Of a DNA stretch of 64,000 nt, positions 10,809 to 23,200 are shown piece after piece; position 1 is the first letter of the stretch; the number at the start of each line of letters is the position of its first letter. Below the pieces are notes generated by a model. It did not search any database. It was given only the letters and a program-made list of their open reading frames with translations, and had not been told where the DNA came from. This DNA comes from Scleromitrula shiraiana. Its lineage: Eukaryota > Ascomycota > Leotiomycetes > Helotiales > Sclerotiniaceae. The DNA lies in assembly GCA_028455995.1 (NCBI GenBank), contig JABELC010000002.1, forward strand, positions 3,286,001 to 3,350,000, given 5' to 3'. The position numbers and the translations under genes are program-made.

Positions 10809-13800
10809 ATGGCTAGAACTTTAGCCAGCCAAGGGTGGCCAGTTTTGTTACGAAATGCCAGGAATACTTCGGAACAGATTGATGCTTTAAGAGCTCTGAA
10901 AAATGAAATCGTTGGACATGCTCTAAAGAAAGAAATGGCTGTAACCATGGGGCTTGTGGAACCTGTCGTACGCATAAGCTTCAACAAGTCGAGTTCTAGA
11001 CAAGATGGAAAATCGCATGATCATAGTTTTGCCGCAAGACCTCTTGAAGAAGATGAAATGGTCAGATTACAGGGCTTACAGGTCTTAGGGAGTATTGCAC
11101 TTGGTTAGCAGAAGTGTTCCACTTGCTATCATACATTGCTAATATATTGCAGGTGGCCCAGCCTTTCTCTCGCCATTACACTATGCCACCGCCCTTCCAG
11201 CTATACTTACCAACCTTGACCCATCAAATAACCCTTCACAACTAGTGCTAGCAGCTCTGCGAGCTTTGTCGAATTTGATAGAATCCGCTGCGCTAGCTGC
11301 AAGTAGCCATCCTCTCAGTACAAATTACATAGCAGATACACTTTTTGTTCGCGCACACCTTACTTCATTAGCTCGCATTATTTCCCAAACTTCACCAACA
11401 GCCGTTATACAATCTCAGATATCTTTGGTGGCATCTATCATAAATCGCATTTGTCGGGAAGAGTATCACCAACAAAGCCTTGCAGCCTCTGGTGTCCTGG
11501 ATGCTTTGGCTGTGAAGCTGGCAAGCTTTGTTGTTGCCGATGGTCTGGTAATACCGGGTGCTGAAATCTTGGCGCATCGGGAAGGTTTACGAGAATACAT
11601 TCCCGCTGCTGCACCTTCAACGGCGAATCTTTCGGTGGTTTTGGGAGCGGTAGCAGTTATAATATCCGACTCGAAGTTCAGAGCCTCGCAGCTAGTTTAT
11701 AATCCCTCAATTCTAGCCGTTTTCCCGTCCATTTCACCACCCGAATCGATTGTTCCACATAACTCCAGAGCTGCTTGGAATTCGTTCAATTCGTCTAGCT
11801 TGGGTGCACGACAAAGTCAGCTTAGTGCTATCGATTACCTTCTCCCTTTTGTTCCACAGCATCAAGTGAAGAGTGCCCAAAGCAGTGCGTTTCCCCCGCT
11901 CGGTACTCCTAGCTCTCGGGAGCATCTTCCACTAAATGGCCGTAATAAAACCAATACTTTCCTTGAAATGCTTGGAGAAGCTCCTTCAGAAGGCAAATTC
12001 TCGACCGAACTACAAGAGACCCAAGCAGAGGCTGAAGAGCCCGAAAGCCCATTTATTGCATATCTCATATTGATACTCAGACTCCGAGATGGTATGGAGC
12101 GGCTTATGGCAGCACATGTATTGACTGTTTTGTACAGGGCTGGTTTGGCAAACAAAGCTAGAGAATCAGCTCTCGGATTGTTGGTTGTGCCACTTCTTGT
12201 CCAGATGTTGGATGAAAACACCGATCAGCCAAAAACGAAAGATGGTTCCACATCCATGGATTCTGTGGCGCTAGATTGGGTAATTACAGAGAGAGCACCC
12301 TCAATTCTGGCGCTGCTGATTACAGATAACGAGTATCTCCAACGGGCGGCTTTCAATAACCGAGCTTTGAGTAAACTCTCGAAGTTGCTGAAAGTTGCCT
12401 ATGATCCTGTTCCAGAAAGTGCAGAGGCGCAGCACTGGTCACCTAACAACGAAGATGTGATGGAAGATTCCGAACCATCTCAACCAGGAGGCCTTGGCGA
12501 CCGTGGCCAACCTGCTTTACTTGTTCACAAGATAAAAGTAAGAGAAAGCGTCCTAAAAGCGGTTGCAGCTCTTCTTACTTTCAGCGAAGAATATCGACAA
12601 GCTGCCGTAGATCATGGAATTATACCATATATCATTGAATCTTTAAATTCGAATCCTAAGAAGCCGACACCAAAAATTAACAACGACAAAGCCGATAAAT
12701 CCGAAAAGAAACCCGAATCAGCTGAAATTGAAGCCAATCAAGAGGGTTATGGCACTAATCCTGTAGAAGTGCTCATCGCAGCGTGTGGTGCAACTCGCGC
12801 TCTAACTAGATCTATCAAAACAATGAGGACGACTTTTGTGGATAATGGTCTAGCCATGCCAATATTCCCGCTTCTCTCACATCCTGACATCGAAGTACAG
12901 ATTGCTGCTACAGCTACGGCCTGCAACTTAATGATGGATGTGAGTCCGATGCGAGAGGTAATGACCCTGCTATGTTTTCGCGGAAATCACAACTAACGAA
13001 TATTTAGGCTCTTGCGGAATATGGCGTGATTAAAATTTTATGTGAACATGCACATTCAATGAATGCAAAGCTTCGTCTTAATGCCACTTGGGCACTGAAG
13101 CATTTTGTCATAGCTATTGATAACGAAAGGAAGCGGCTTTGTTTAGAGGAACTTGGCCAAGGTTGGCTAGTTCAACTCATTTGTGATGACACAGAAGACG
13201 AGGCTCTTGCTTCGAAGAGTGGCCAACGCAGCGCTACAAATTCTAATGATAGCGAAGATATGGATATGGACCAATCTGAAGAACAAGCCCATCTTCAGAC
13301 AAGCAATTCACGACCAAGTAGCAGCCGCAGCAAATCACTTCAGCGAGTCGAAATGAAGCTTGCAGCTCTCAGGGATGCTGAGTTGAATCCTGCAAGAAAG
13401 GCTAGAAAAGATGATATTGCTGTTCAAGAGCAGGGATTAGATTTTATACGCAACTTGATAGGGGGTGTAGGCCAAGGTAGCACACCAGAGTGTACAGAGA
13501 TGATTGATTATCTTTTCAGTTGTCTGGGTCAAGATCGTGTCTTCGAAATTCTGGCCTCCAAACTAAGACCCAAAGTTCTCAACCCTTTTCGTCGTGCCTC
13601 GGGCATTTCACAACCATCAAAAATCATACCACCACAAACCGAAATTGTTGTTGCAGTTGCATACATCCTCGTGCATATTGCCGCGAGCATACCAGCACAT
13701 CGTCAACTTATCATGGCACAAACTGATCTTCTCAAACTTCTAGTTCCCCACTTTAACAACCCTTCTGCCCAGGTTCGAGCCGCTTTATGTTTTTTCATAG

Positions 13801-13991
13801 CAAATATCACTTGGATAGACGACTCGAGCGATATGTCATCCTGCGCGCAACGTGTCAGAGTATTGAAGGAATTGGGCATTTTTGATCAGGTCCAAGGTTT
13901 GCAATTCGATCCCGAATTGGATGTGAGAGAGAGGGCGAAAAATGCAATGTTACAAATGAGCGAGAAGAATCTCAGCCACGTATCATTATGA
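10809..13991 (+). CDS. GID5: Armadillo-repeat protein, ARMC8/Vid28-like (GID5)
   Basis: Predicted subunit of the GID/CTLH ubiquitin ligase, which degrades gluconeogenic enzymes in yeast; Gid5/ARMC8 is the scaffold for substrate receptors. Exons inferred: 10809-11103, 11153-12957 and 13008-13991, about 1027 residues. The N-terminus has ALRALKNEIVGHALKKE, a signature of ARMC8 proteins, and armadillo-like helical repeats run throughout (VLAALRALSNLI, RLNATWALKHFVI). A Ser/Asp/Glu-rich insert interrupts the C-terminal third (around NDSEDMDMDQSEEQ). The final block RAALCFFIANITWIDD, QRVRVLKELGIFDQV and LDVRERAKNAMLQM closely fits the ARMC8 C-terminus. It lies between two phosphate genes, which may be chance. 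Armadillo architecture is certain; the ARMC8 assignment is strong but from memory of family pattern. Confidence 0.82.
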
Positions 13992-14679
13992 TTGAATTAG
14001 CGAAAACATAGTCGATGAACAATGGATGAATTTTGCGAAAGATGTAGCACGACACAGGCGTTAGATTGGGATTGCGGGCATAGCATGCATGGTTCAACAC
14101 AAGTTGTTTATTTCGAGGCGTTTGTTTGTATCATAGCGCTAGGATATTGGACATCATGGGATGCTTAGAGAACGGCAAAATTAGTGATTGGACGCTGCCA
14201 GGTAGCTGCTGGTTGGTTTTACTTGTATTTCTATGACACTTGGAATCACGAAAATACACTATTTTTCTCTGTTCATATGTTCAAACTTGAGCTTGACTCT
14301 TTAGTGTTAGCATAAGAGCGATTTACCTGTTGATTATTACTGCCAGGGAAGAGAATGGACATATGTACCTCAACGCGAATTTACAAGCTTCTAATGAGAT
14401 TTCAGATACGAATGAGATGCTTGGCTTCTTGCAGACGGTTAACGGGTTTAAATATTTAGTATGCTAACATGCATCAAGTGAATATGATACATAAATTCCA
14501 CGCTGCGCAGTGGGTATAGAACTCTCTCCACCGAATTACGTCTCTGTCCTTGCTTTCCTCCCCTCTCAACCATACCATATAGGCGGAAATTATCATGTGA
14601 CTGAAACTAAAGTACTATACAGTCGAACCTGTATTCAAGCAACCAGCTGGTACCCCAGCTCCCCCCATCCATATAAACC
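13992..14679. other. Convergent intergenic region
   Basis: Lies between the 3' ends of the armadillo gene (+) and the phosphate permease (-). No gene or notable repeat is seen. Confidence 0.5.
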
Positions 14680-16911
14680 CTAAAGACTCTTAGCCTCCAC
14701 ACTAGTCGTCGTCTTCCCAGCACCATCCCCACTCCTAGCCTCCTCACTAGTTGTTTCCCCCCTCGACGTACTCTCCCCCATCTCCTCACCACTCAAAACC
14801 TCCAACGAGATTCGCTTCGTCTCGGGAATGCAAAGCGTAGTGAAGATGCCCGCAAACATAAAGGCGGCATAGATTTGCAACACGTGGTTGAGCCATGGGT
14901 TAGCATTTGTTTTGGTGGCGCCGCGTACACGGAGAGGTGCAATGGCGGCTTGGGCAATGATTGATCCGAGTTTGCCCATTGCGGCGGAGAAACCGTGGGA
15001 GGTGGAGCGATAGCGGGTAGGGAAACATTCACCGGGGACGATGAAAGTTGTTGCGTTCGGGCCTGGTGTGGAAGGTTTTGTGGTTAGCTAGTTGCTTTCT
15101 TTTGTAAGTGGGACTGTAAACTTAGAACTCACCAAAATTGAAGAAGAATTGAGCTATAACGTAGAGGGCCAAAAGACCATGGCTAGATAGTTTATGGTAT
15201 CCGAAACCCATAGCAATGAAGATGATGGTCAGGATAATAAAACCACCGAGCTGGATTGGCTTTCGACCAACGGTATCGACTGTTGCAACAGTGACCCAGT
15301 AGCCTGGAATTGCCCCAGCACATACAATGATCAAGTTACCAATAGCAGTGTTCAGTAAGATTTTGTAGACGTTGGGACCTCCTGCATATCCAATGGCTTG
15401 CAAGATCACCGGATTATTCAATGAAACTCCATAGAAAGCCACATCAAGGACTAGAACAACGGAGAGTCAATTAGTCAATGGTTATCGAAAACGGTGAAAT
15501 GGTATGAAGAAACTAAATGTACTTACGGAACCAAGAACCAGCTGTACCAAGGAGAATTTTGCCGTTCTTCCATTTCGAATAATAAGAAAAGAAATCACTC
15601 CAACTAGCCTTTTGTACTTTCATGTTCTTTTTAGCAGCTTGCTGACCCTGAATACGTGCGATCTCATCAGGATGGCCTTCTGCCTTGCCAGATATGTAGG
15701 CTTCAACATCATCGTTGGCCTTTTCAACATCCAAAGCTACATCGAATGTATATCGGGGAGTCTCGGGAATTGTTAAGCGGTAGTATAATGCAATGCATGC
15801 TAAAGAACATTAGCAGGATCCAAATCACCTGAATCACACAACTAATCATCAGAGTTTACTTACCAGGAACAGCACCAAAACCGATGAGTGTACGCCACAT
15901 CTTATCGACAGCTATTCCACATACACCTTGACATGTAGCAGGAGTTTTTGCAGTAAGTAAAGATTCTTTGAATCCAGCGGTGACAATAAGCATGATCAAG
16001 CCGGCCCCAAATTGGCCAAATCCTTGCATTGCAAACACTGCACCCATCATTGCACCGCGCCATTTTGTTGTTGCGAATCTGGCCAAATTAGCAAAATTAT
16101 TCTACAAGCTTCATAAAAAGAATGGTGGGAGTAAGACTCCTTAACGATTATGTAAATAGCGAAGACTACTTACTCGGATGTAATGATTGAGGAGAGCGGA
16201 TAATCACCACCAATACCTGTGCATTGTTGTTAATTCACTAGTCTCCTTGATCAGTGCAAATTCCTCACCAATTCCCATGATAACACGCCAGAAAATAATT
16301 ACCCCAACAATATCCATAGACGGAGAGCTCGAAGTCAATGCTTGTGCCAAGGTCGCGAAGATAATAACAATCAACTCAAGTCCATACTTTCAAGAACATA
16401 TCAGCTTTTTGGCACAGAGGCTCATGACCGATCCACCTACCATCCTTTTACGACCAACAATATCTGCTAAAGCACCAAATCCAAGCTGCCCAACAACTGT
16501 ACCACCCGAGGTAGCGACTTTAATAGCCGTGTCTGATTTAGTTGGCATGGTTCCTTTGTGGTGGGGGAAGTAAACTATTCCAAGCATGGTAGTGAGAAGT
16601 CCGACGGCAAAGATATCATATGAATCAGTGAAGAAGCCTGATGCAGCAACTATTAGCATGCATATTCATACAAAAAGGGATTCAGAATTTGTCATACCAA
16701 CACCAGCAACAACGCATGCCCGCACATGGTACCATCCAAATGGAGCCCGATCAATCTCTGCGAGTGCAAGTCTTCTTCTCTCATTTGGATCCAGAACATG
16801 GGCGAAGTCATTGTTGAAATTGTGGTAAGCAGCATTTCCGCCGGATGTCTTGTGAAGAATAACAGGTGCCGGTGCCGGTGCACTAGCAACTGCTTGGGTA
16901 GGTTGCTCCAT
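14680..16911 (-). CDS. PHO84: Phosphate:H+ symporter, PHO84-type MFS permease
   Basis: Plasma-membrane high-affinity phosphate transporter of the PHS family. Eight exons inferred: 16698-16911, 16441-16649, 16269-16386, 16174-16216, 15864-16078, 15527-15799, 15133-15450 and 14680-15062, about 590 residues, the usual length. Family motifs appear in order: GWYHVRACVVAGVG joined to VAASGFFTDSYDIFAVGL; GADIVGRKRM-type loop (GALADIVGRKRM); MGIGIGGDYPLSSIITSE, the phosphate signature in TM4; long central loop rich in Lys; VDTVGRKPIQLGG; FGPNATTFIVPGECFPTRYR; and the tail IPETKRISLEVLSGEE. Twelve membrane segments are expected. A GCACGTTTT element lies about 370 bp upstream of the start. Several exons are under 130 bp, so gene finders may mis-split it. 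Function is well supported; affinity class is inferred. Confidence 0.93.
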
Positions 16912-17782
16912 GTTTGCCAAAGAAAATAATTCTAGGCGGTGTCTACACTTTACTTGTAGGACTTTCAATCTTAGAAAAGCTTAAAAATGGCCCAAGGAGA
17001 GGGATTGTATAACAGGGAACTTGGCGAAGGCATCAGCTTTATCAAACAGTGAATCAATGCCGCCAAGCCTTAGAGTAGCACATTGGCTGTAGCCCTTTTT
17101 ATTTCTCAATCCATTCTGGAAGCAGTCACTCAATTTGGTAGTTCACGCTCACTTGTGGCGTGGTAAACGTTGTTGATATATCAACGAATTACAGCATGCA
17201 ATATAGGAACGGTCCCGAGATATTGAATATCTCGGCTCAGGCCAATCTGAAATATTGAGCGAATAAAAAGCCGTATGCCGAGCACGTTTTCCGTTTCAAA
17301 GGCCGCCACAAAGTAAGCCCTATTACTTATGCAACAAGTCTTAGGTACGGATTGTAGATAAATAATAAATGTCTCACAACGCGTGCCATAAAAGGTGGTT
17401 TATGGAAGTTTTTGGCTTCAATCAGGCTAGAATCGATAGACAGTGTCTCTGCGCCTTCACCATCGACGCATACAAAGGGAAGATCGTTCCGGCGTTTTGA
17501 TCAGGCGAACAGAGATCTCATGGAAGAATTATAGAAGTTTGGAAGGTCGATAGAACAAAGACTCGCCAAGGAGGCGAGGCTCATCCGATAGTGACTGGAT
17601 GAATCAACGCTACAGCACGTTCCAGAAAGCATTCGACAGGATAAATACGAAATCAGGCTTCTTTGGAAATCCTTGAGCTGAAGAAATGTGAATATTTTCC
17701 GTAAGTAGATCAAATCCCTCGAGGGGTCCAAAAACAGTCTGAATCTTGACGATTGAGCCCTTTATTTCCAAATTCTTAATTC
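16912..17782. other. Promoter region of the phosphate permease gene
   Basis: Lies between the permease start (leftward) and the TAD3 3' end. It contains the Pho4-type site at 17282-17290 and otherwise no recognisable gene. The leftward reading frame at 17501-17731 overlaps the TAD3 3' flank and lacks protein-like features. Confidence 0.55.
17282..17290 (+). promoter_or_regulatory. Pho4/NUC-1-type site GCACGTTTT
   Basis: The nonamer GCACGTTTT equals the well-known yeast PHO5 UASp1-type Pho4 site (CACGTT core with a flanking T). It lies about 370 bp upstream of the phosphate permease start codon. This position and the identity of the gene downstream make it a good candidate for binding by the NUC-1/Pho4 factor. 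A 9-mer can occur by chance in a promoter this long, so the call is an inference. Confidence 0.5.
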
Positions 17783-19032
17783 TTAGGCGTGTAAATCGAG
17801 CCGAATAGGTCCGAAGACTTGTGACTGTTCATCTACAGTATCTTTCTCGCTGTCGTTAATCCATTGCCAAGCCAATAAAGACCAGTTTAATTCTTTACGC
17901 CAGAATAAACCATGCCCCAGTTCATTATCAGCACAAAATCCTCCAGTTCTGGTCATTCGATGTTGAAAAATAACACGGCCAAATCGAGAGTGTACAATGG
18001 CCATGGAGCACATAACGCATGGCTCGTGGGTCAAGTAAAGCTCTAAGTCGTGGCAGAGATATCCATCTTCCCACTCAGTCGACTTATTATTTTCTCCTTC
18101 AATTGTTCCCAACGGCTGGTCTCGAAAAATAGTTTTTACTTTTGGTGATTTATCCAAGCTTATAGCTGTCTTTCCCTCTTCTTTTTCTCTCAATCCTTCT
18201 GACATCATAGCAATGACCCGAAGTGCTGCATGTGCTGTAGTATTTCCGGCGCCCTTTCTTGGCCAGTTCATCCATCGCGCATCTCCAGCAACTGCCAGAG
18301 GTCGCGCGGCTCCATCTTTTCTCTCTACAACAACAGCTCCAATCTCTTCTCCGATACCAGTGGACTTTGAATGGTGAGCTGCTTGAACTGCTAGATCCAT
18401 ATACCTCCGAACATCTTTTTGTAGCACTTCCTCCGCTCTGGAAATGATACTTGGATGTGGACCAAATGGATTGCTTTTTTTATATACTGTGGGCCAGTAC
18501 TTTGTTGACCAGGAGACCGCCTGGTCTTGAGATGTCGGAGCCAGTAGTGGTATATTGATAGAAGAAATAAGAAATGAATTCAGAATCGTAGAAAGTGCAT
18601 CCTGCAGAACATCCACACTAATGAGATTCGTGGGTCCTACAATCAAGAAAAGATGAGGAGAGAAGCCAGTCTCAACTTGAGGTTCTTCTTTGGGAGTGTC
18701 TTTCAATATAGAAATACGGACATGCTCTGGAATATCACCAGCCTTTGCAAATCTTCTAATATGTTGAAGATCGTAGCCACCATCTTCGGGAACAAGCTTC
18801 CGAATCAAACTAAAAAATATTAGCAAAGGTCAATTTTACACCACCGATATTTTTACTTAAGAACAGTGCTTGCACTTTTGGCTGGAACACTTGTCACATA
18901 GACACTAAGCAATGAGTCTCGGGCTCTAGTTTCTAGTGTTGTCTTGAGAGACACGAGTTTTCCCAAGGTCGTCATGTCCATCGGGATATCTGCATCTCTC
19001 AAGGAGATATTTGGATGAAGCTTATCGGTCAT
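17783..19032 (-). CDS. TAD3: tRNA A34 deaminase non-catalytic subunit TAD3/ADAT3
   Basis: Structural partner of Tad2 in the heterodimer that converts wobble A34 to inosine in tRNAs. Exons inferred: 18857-19032 and 17783-18809, about 400 residues. The N-terminus MTDKLHPNISLRDADIP leads to LVPEDGGYDLQHIRRFAK and then the deaminase fold. The zinc ligands are visible: the His of TAHAALRVIAMM, and PCVMCSMAIVHSRFGRV (PCxxC). In catalytic deaminases the first motif is HAE; here the Glu is replaced by Ala (HAA), as expected for the catalytically inert Tad3 subunit, where Val is usual. The C-terminal LGHGLFWRKELNWSLLAW block is typical of ADAT3. A CACGTG hexamer lies about 160 bp upstream of the start. 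Confidence in the subunit assignment is high. Confidence 0.92.
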
Positions 19033-20225
19033 TATTTGTTCTCCATACCAGGCTGCCGTCTCTTCTTTTTTATATTCGCAACTGTTCGTCTTTCAAAAGA
19101 TTCCTGTCATTGCTTGAAATCTTCTTGTATGAACTCTGAGTTATTTGTGCGGAAAATATCCGCTAGTGTCACTGCGACGCTCCACAACCACGTGATGGGA
19201 TGGCATTTTAGTTCAGTTATTAGATTACTATTTGTTCATACACAGCTCAGTATCTACCTAAGATTCATTGTTGGTTGTTGTCACATTATCACGAGCAAGA
19301 AGGTCTAAATGTAATTTGTTTATGACCTTTGGTTCTCATTGCTTTTCTAGTTACAAGTTTCGGCTGCTCCGCAGTTTCATCCCATGACTAGACCAATAGA
19401 GAGAAATAATAATAATACTAAGAAGGCCTTTTGACAACTATACGGAACCACTAGATTTGATCACTTACCACCGCCGAGAATACTTGTAATAACAAGTCTC
19501 GCTCGTATTCGGAAGAAAGAGACACTATTCTAGAAGTTGGGCTAGCCACCAAAAAAACTGCACCTCAAAGTTACATGAAGAGGGCTTTAGTTTTGCATCG
19601 GGTACACGATGAAAAAGAAGAGAACGCAGAAGTGTGAAGGCACAAGACGTCTGCTCAAGACTATCGAGTGAGAAAAACCATTTGACACGCCGAAAAATAA
19701 CGAGAAACCGCCCGTAAAGAAATTAGTTAAGTAAAATAGAGTCTATGTCGTGCCTGATGCAGATACAGGTACAGGTCGAGCTGCACAGTCGCTCGTATTG
19801 TACCCTGCGCTGAACTGAAGATAAAGTTGTCATGTGGAATCGTGCTAAAATCTTTTTTGATCAAGCTGCTATGGTACAAAAAGGCTGAAGACGCGCAGGA
19901 AATCTGTTCCCATGATGCATGCTGTTGCCAATGGAAATTGTAAAGAAAAAGGCCCGCACTCGTGCAGTACCTCTAAAATAATGCTAATGTAACAAAGGGC
20001 CGTGAAAATCATGTGTGAATACAACCATCGAATATACGGTTCATAAAAGCGATCATCAAAGGTATAAAACTTTATGCGGAAGTTTCAATTATGAATAACG
20101 GTCGTATGAACTGCATAGACTGATTCGAAAAAATAATATCGTTCCTCGTACCGTTACAAGCGTTGAAATCGTATCGTCATGCCGAGAAATCAATCAATTT
20201 TGCTGTCAAGTGTAAGAAATCGGGT
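19033..20225. other. Intergenic region between TAD3 and PUF genes
   Basis: No gene recognised; holds the TAD3 promoter (including CACGTG near 19190) and the PUF 3' UTR. The rightward reading frame at 19015-19308 has a hydrophobic, low-information translation and no codon-use support. Confidence 0.5.
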
Positions 20226-23200
20226 TTACAACCAATTACCACCTCCAGGTTGTGTGCCAGCTCTTCCATACGTATATGGATGAGCAGCAGTTGGTGAAGT
20301 GAGGCGATCATTTCCTTGGAAGTTGACACCTTGCTGAGTTGGAGGACGAATTGCTGGTAGAGATATGCCATTTGGAAGGGCTGTTTGACCAAGACCGTTC
20401 GAAAACCCACCCACAGTTGTAGTATATCCGCTAGTGGAAGCATTGGAAAGGCCACGTTGGTGGCGGGCAGCAACTTGTCCATTTTCAGTCTCATTAGGAG
20501 TTGATTGCCCAGTGGAACCAGTTCCGCGACCTTCATTGCCTTGAATCTTGGCTTGGATACGGCGACCATAGGGAGTTGTGCGAATAGCTGGAAGGTATGG
20601 GCGAATAGCCTCAATGAGACGTGTTTTCATGGCCGGATTGGCATAATCCAAAGCAGTTTGGATAACGTAGTTGGCAAAGGAGTCGCGCAAGAGACGATCA
20701 AGCTCACTGGGCTGCAACATCTCCTCGATCAACATGTCCTTTGAAGGTTCCTGGGCACATCGGAGACACTTCTCAATGACATTAGAGCTGAACTTTTGCT
20801 TCGATAATTGGCCAACGCGTCCTTGAAACATTGCAACCAGAGGCTCCGTAAAAATTGGCTCGTTAAGATCGAGAATATACTGAACCACATAGTTGCCAAA
20901 TGGGTCTTGGACTAATACGTAGGCGTTGTTTGAGATTTGTCTGATCAACCAGGCTTTTTGATCGCCAGAAGCATGATCAATGCATCGCTGGAGGACACAA
21001 CAGCCATGTCTATGGGTTCCGACGTCAACACAGTGCTGTCCAACAGCATCGAAGATGAATTGAGCATCTGTTGGGGAGAGCTTGTTAAGACACTTTTGAA
21101 TGACATGATTGCCATTCAAATCTTGGATAAGCTCTACAACACGATATCTCAAGGCTCCAATGATGGTTTGGACTTGGCCAGCTGTTGAAATAAATTCGAT
21201 CATCTTTTGCAGAGCACGGGTGCCATGCTGGTTTAGAGCAATGCGCACCAAATCATGCGAGGCATTCTCAATCAAGACTGTGCGCTCTTCGTCGTTGCAG
21301 TACTCTAGAAGCTTCTGGCACAAGTAGTTACCAAAAGGATCCGTCATGAGTTCAATCACATGTTGGTTGGTTTCAAGCCAGATCATGTGAACTTGTTCTG
21401 GGTTGCGGTCCTCCAACTTCTTTTGCAAGTAACGGCAACCATGTTGGTCCTTACAAAGTGAATAAATCTCGCCACCAAGCTGTTCCAAAGCGACATTTGC
21501 GAAACGATTCATTGCTGCTGGAAAGTTAGCTAATTTTTAGGAGGATCTTTGAGTAATTTGTCTTACCTTCACCATCGTTCTGGCGACGTTGCTGAATGAC
21601 TCGTGCCTGACTGTCTCTTGGGCCACCGTTCTGTGGATACATAGAATTGCCATAATTGCTATATGAGTTGGGAGGAGGATACATTTGCTGGTTGAGCTGC
21701 ATGTTCTGCAATCCCATGCTCATCATATGCATATTGTAAGGGTTGTAGTAACCAGGAGCCGGAGGAGAAAAGTTCTGTTGGCCAGTTGGAGAAGTGACTG
21801 ACGGTGACATCTGAGCTTGAGACATGCCTTGGATCAATGCTGGGCCGAATGGCGCAGCACTAGCTTGAAGAGCAGACTGAATTGATTGATAGCCACCATT
21901 TTGAGCCTCACGCAAAGCTGAATTATCTACAGCAGACATTTCGCGACTGAGTCTATTCATAGCGTTTGGTGGAATACGACCTAAGCTAGCATTATGGTTG
22001 TGCAAATGCTGTTGAGCGTGTGAATTAGGAGTGTTGTTGGTACTTGGCATGCCGTTTGTGGATGTTCGCATGGTCGGAACGTCATTTGCAGAGTATGATG
22101 ATTGGAGCTTAGGCGGTGTAGCCTGTACATGCTTTGGCGGAGAAGCTACCTGTGCCGCACCGTCCTGGGAACCATCAAAGAACTTCAAGTCCAATGAATG
22201 ACGATATGATGGTCGAACGCTAATGGGGGACTCTGCAGCGCTAGTCTGGTTAACGGATGTCGATATGCCTTGCGGAGGAGATTGGATATTATTCATTGGA
22301 AGGCTTTGCTGATTTGGTCGGTGGCGAGCAAACGAACCCCAGCCATTTGTATTAGCCTCTGGTGCAGGTGACTGAGATAGAGCTAAATCAAGAGCTGCAG
22401 AGGAAGCGGAAAGCTGCACGCAAAATTATTAGTGCAAGCAAAACATTGATTTGAAGCCGAGGAAGACGTACCAAACCTGGAAACTCGTCACGGCGAACAA
22501 GAATAGGGAATTTGTCGTCGGTAGCATTCATATTCAGATATTTGTCGACACTTGCTGGTGCAGAATTTTCGTCTTCGCCGAAAAGGAAACGAGCGGTGTT
22601 GGTCTGGTCAAGCGAAAGCATTTCGTGCATACCGTTGCGAGATTTAGTGACTGGCATCGAATATCTGTTCAAGCTATGGGTTTGTTAGCAAAGTTGTCGT
22701 TGATTTGCCTTTTTTTTGTTTTAGATCGAAAGTTGAATGTCAAGAAATAGAAAAATGATGTTGGGAATTTGTAAAAGTTGAAGATGTTAAAAACGTAGAA
22801 AATCTAAGAGAACCTCTTGTAGCTTGGCCAGCAAGTGGAAATAAGATACGGTTGTTAAAAATCAAAGATTTAAGACACTTGAATTATTGTAAAGTTATTG
22901 TATTGTACAGGTTGTAAAGTTGAGGATGGGTTGAGAAGGAAGGAAGTTGTAGAAGAGTGGGAAGTATTGTTAAAAGCGAAATAATTCAACAAAATCCATG
23001 GAACGACAAGGTAGGGTGACAAGGCTGGAGTGAATTTCTCGGCCTATAGAATGAGATTCAAAGCCGAATCTTAAGATTGTAGTCTGTCGAGAAACTCTGA
23101 CAAACAAAACTTTGTCTCAAGAGGAGTGACTAAAAATCACCTGTCTCAATAGCAAGCAGCCAACGCCAACAGCATCATCGGAGCTTATAAACAGCATTGG

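Noticed and set aside
18200..18260. Loss of catalytic Glu in the TAD3 deaminase motif as a defect
   Set aside because: The Tad3/ADAT3 subunit naturally lacks this Glu; it pairs with catalytic Tad2, so this is normal.
19185..19195. CACGTG at 19190 and others at 6703 and 35776 as PHO/MET regulatory sites
   Set aside because: Isolated hexamers are expected by chance in 64 kb, and none lies upstream of a phosphate or sulfur gene in this window.
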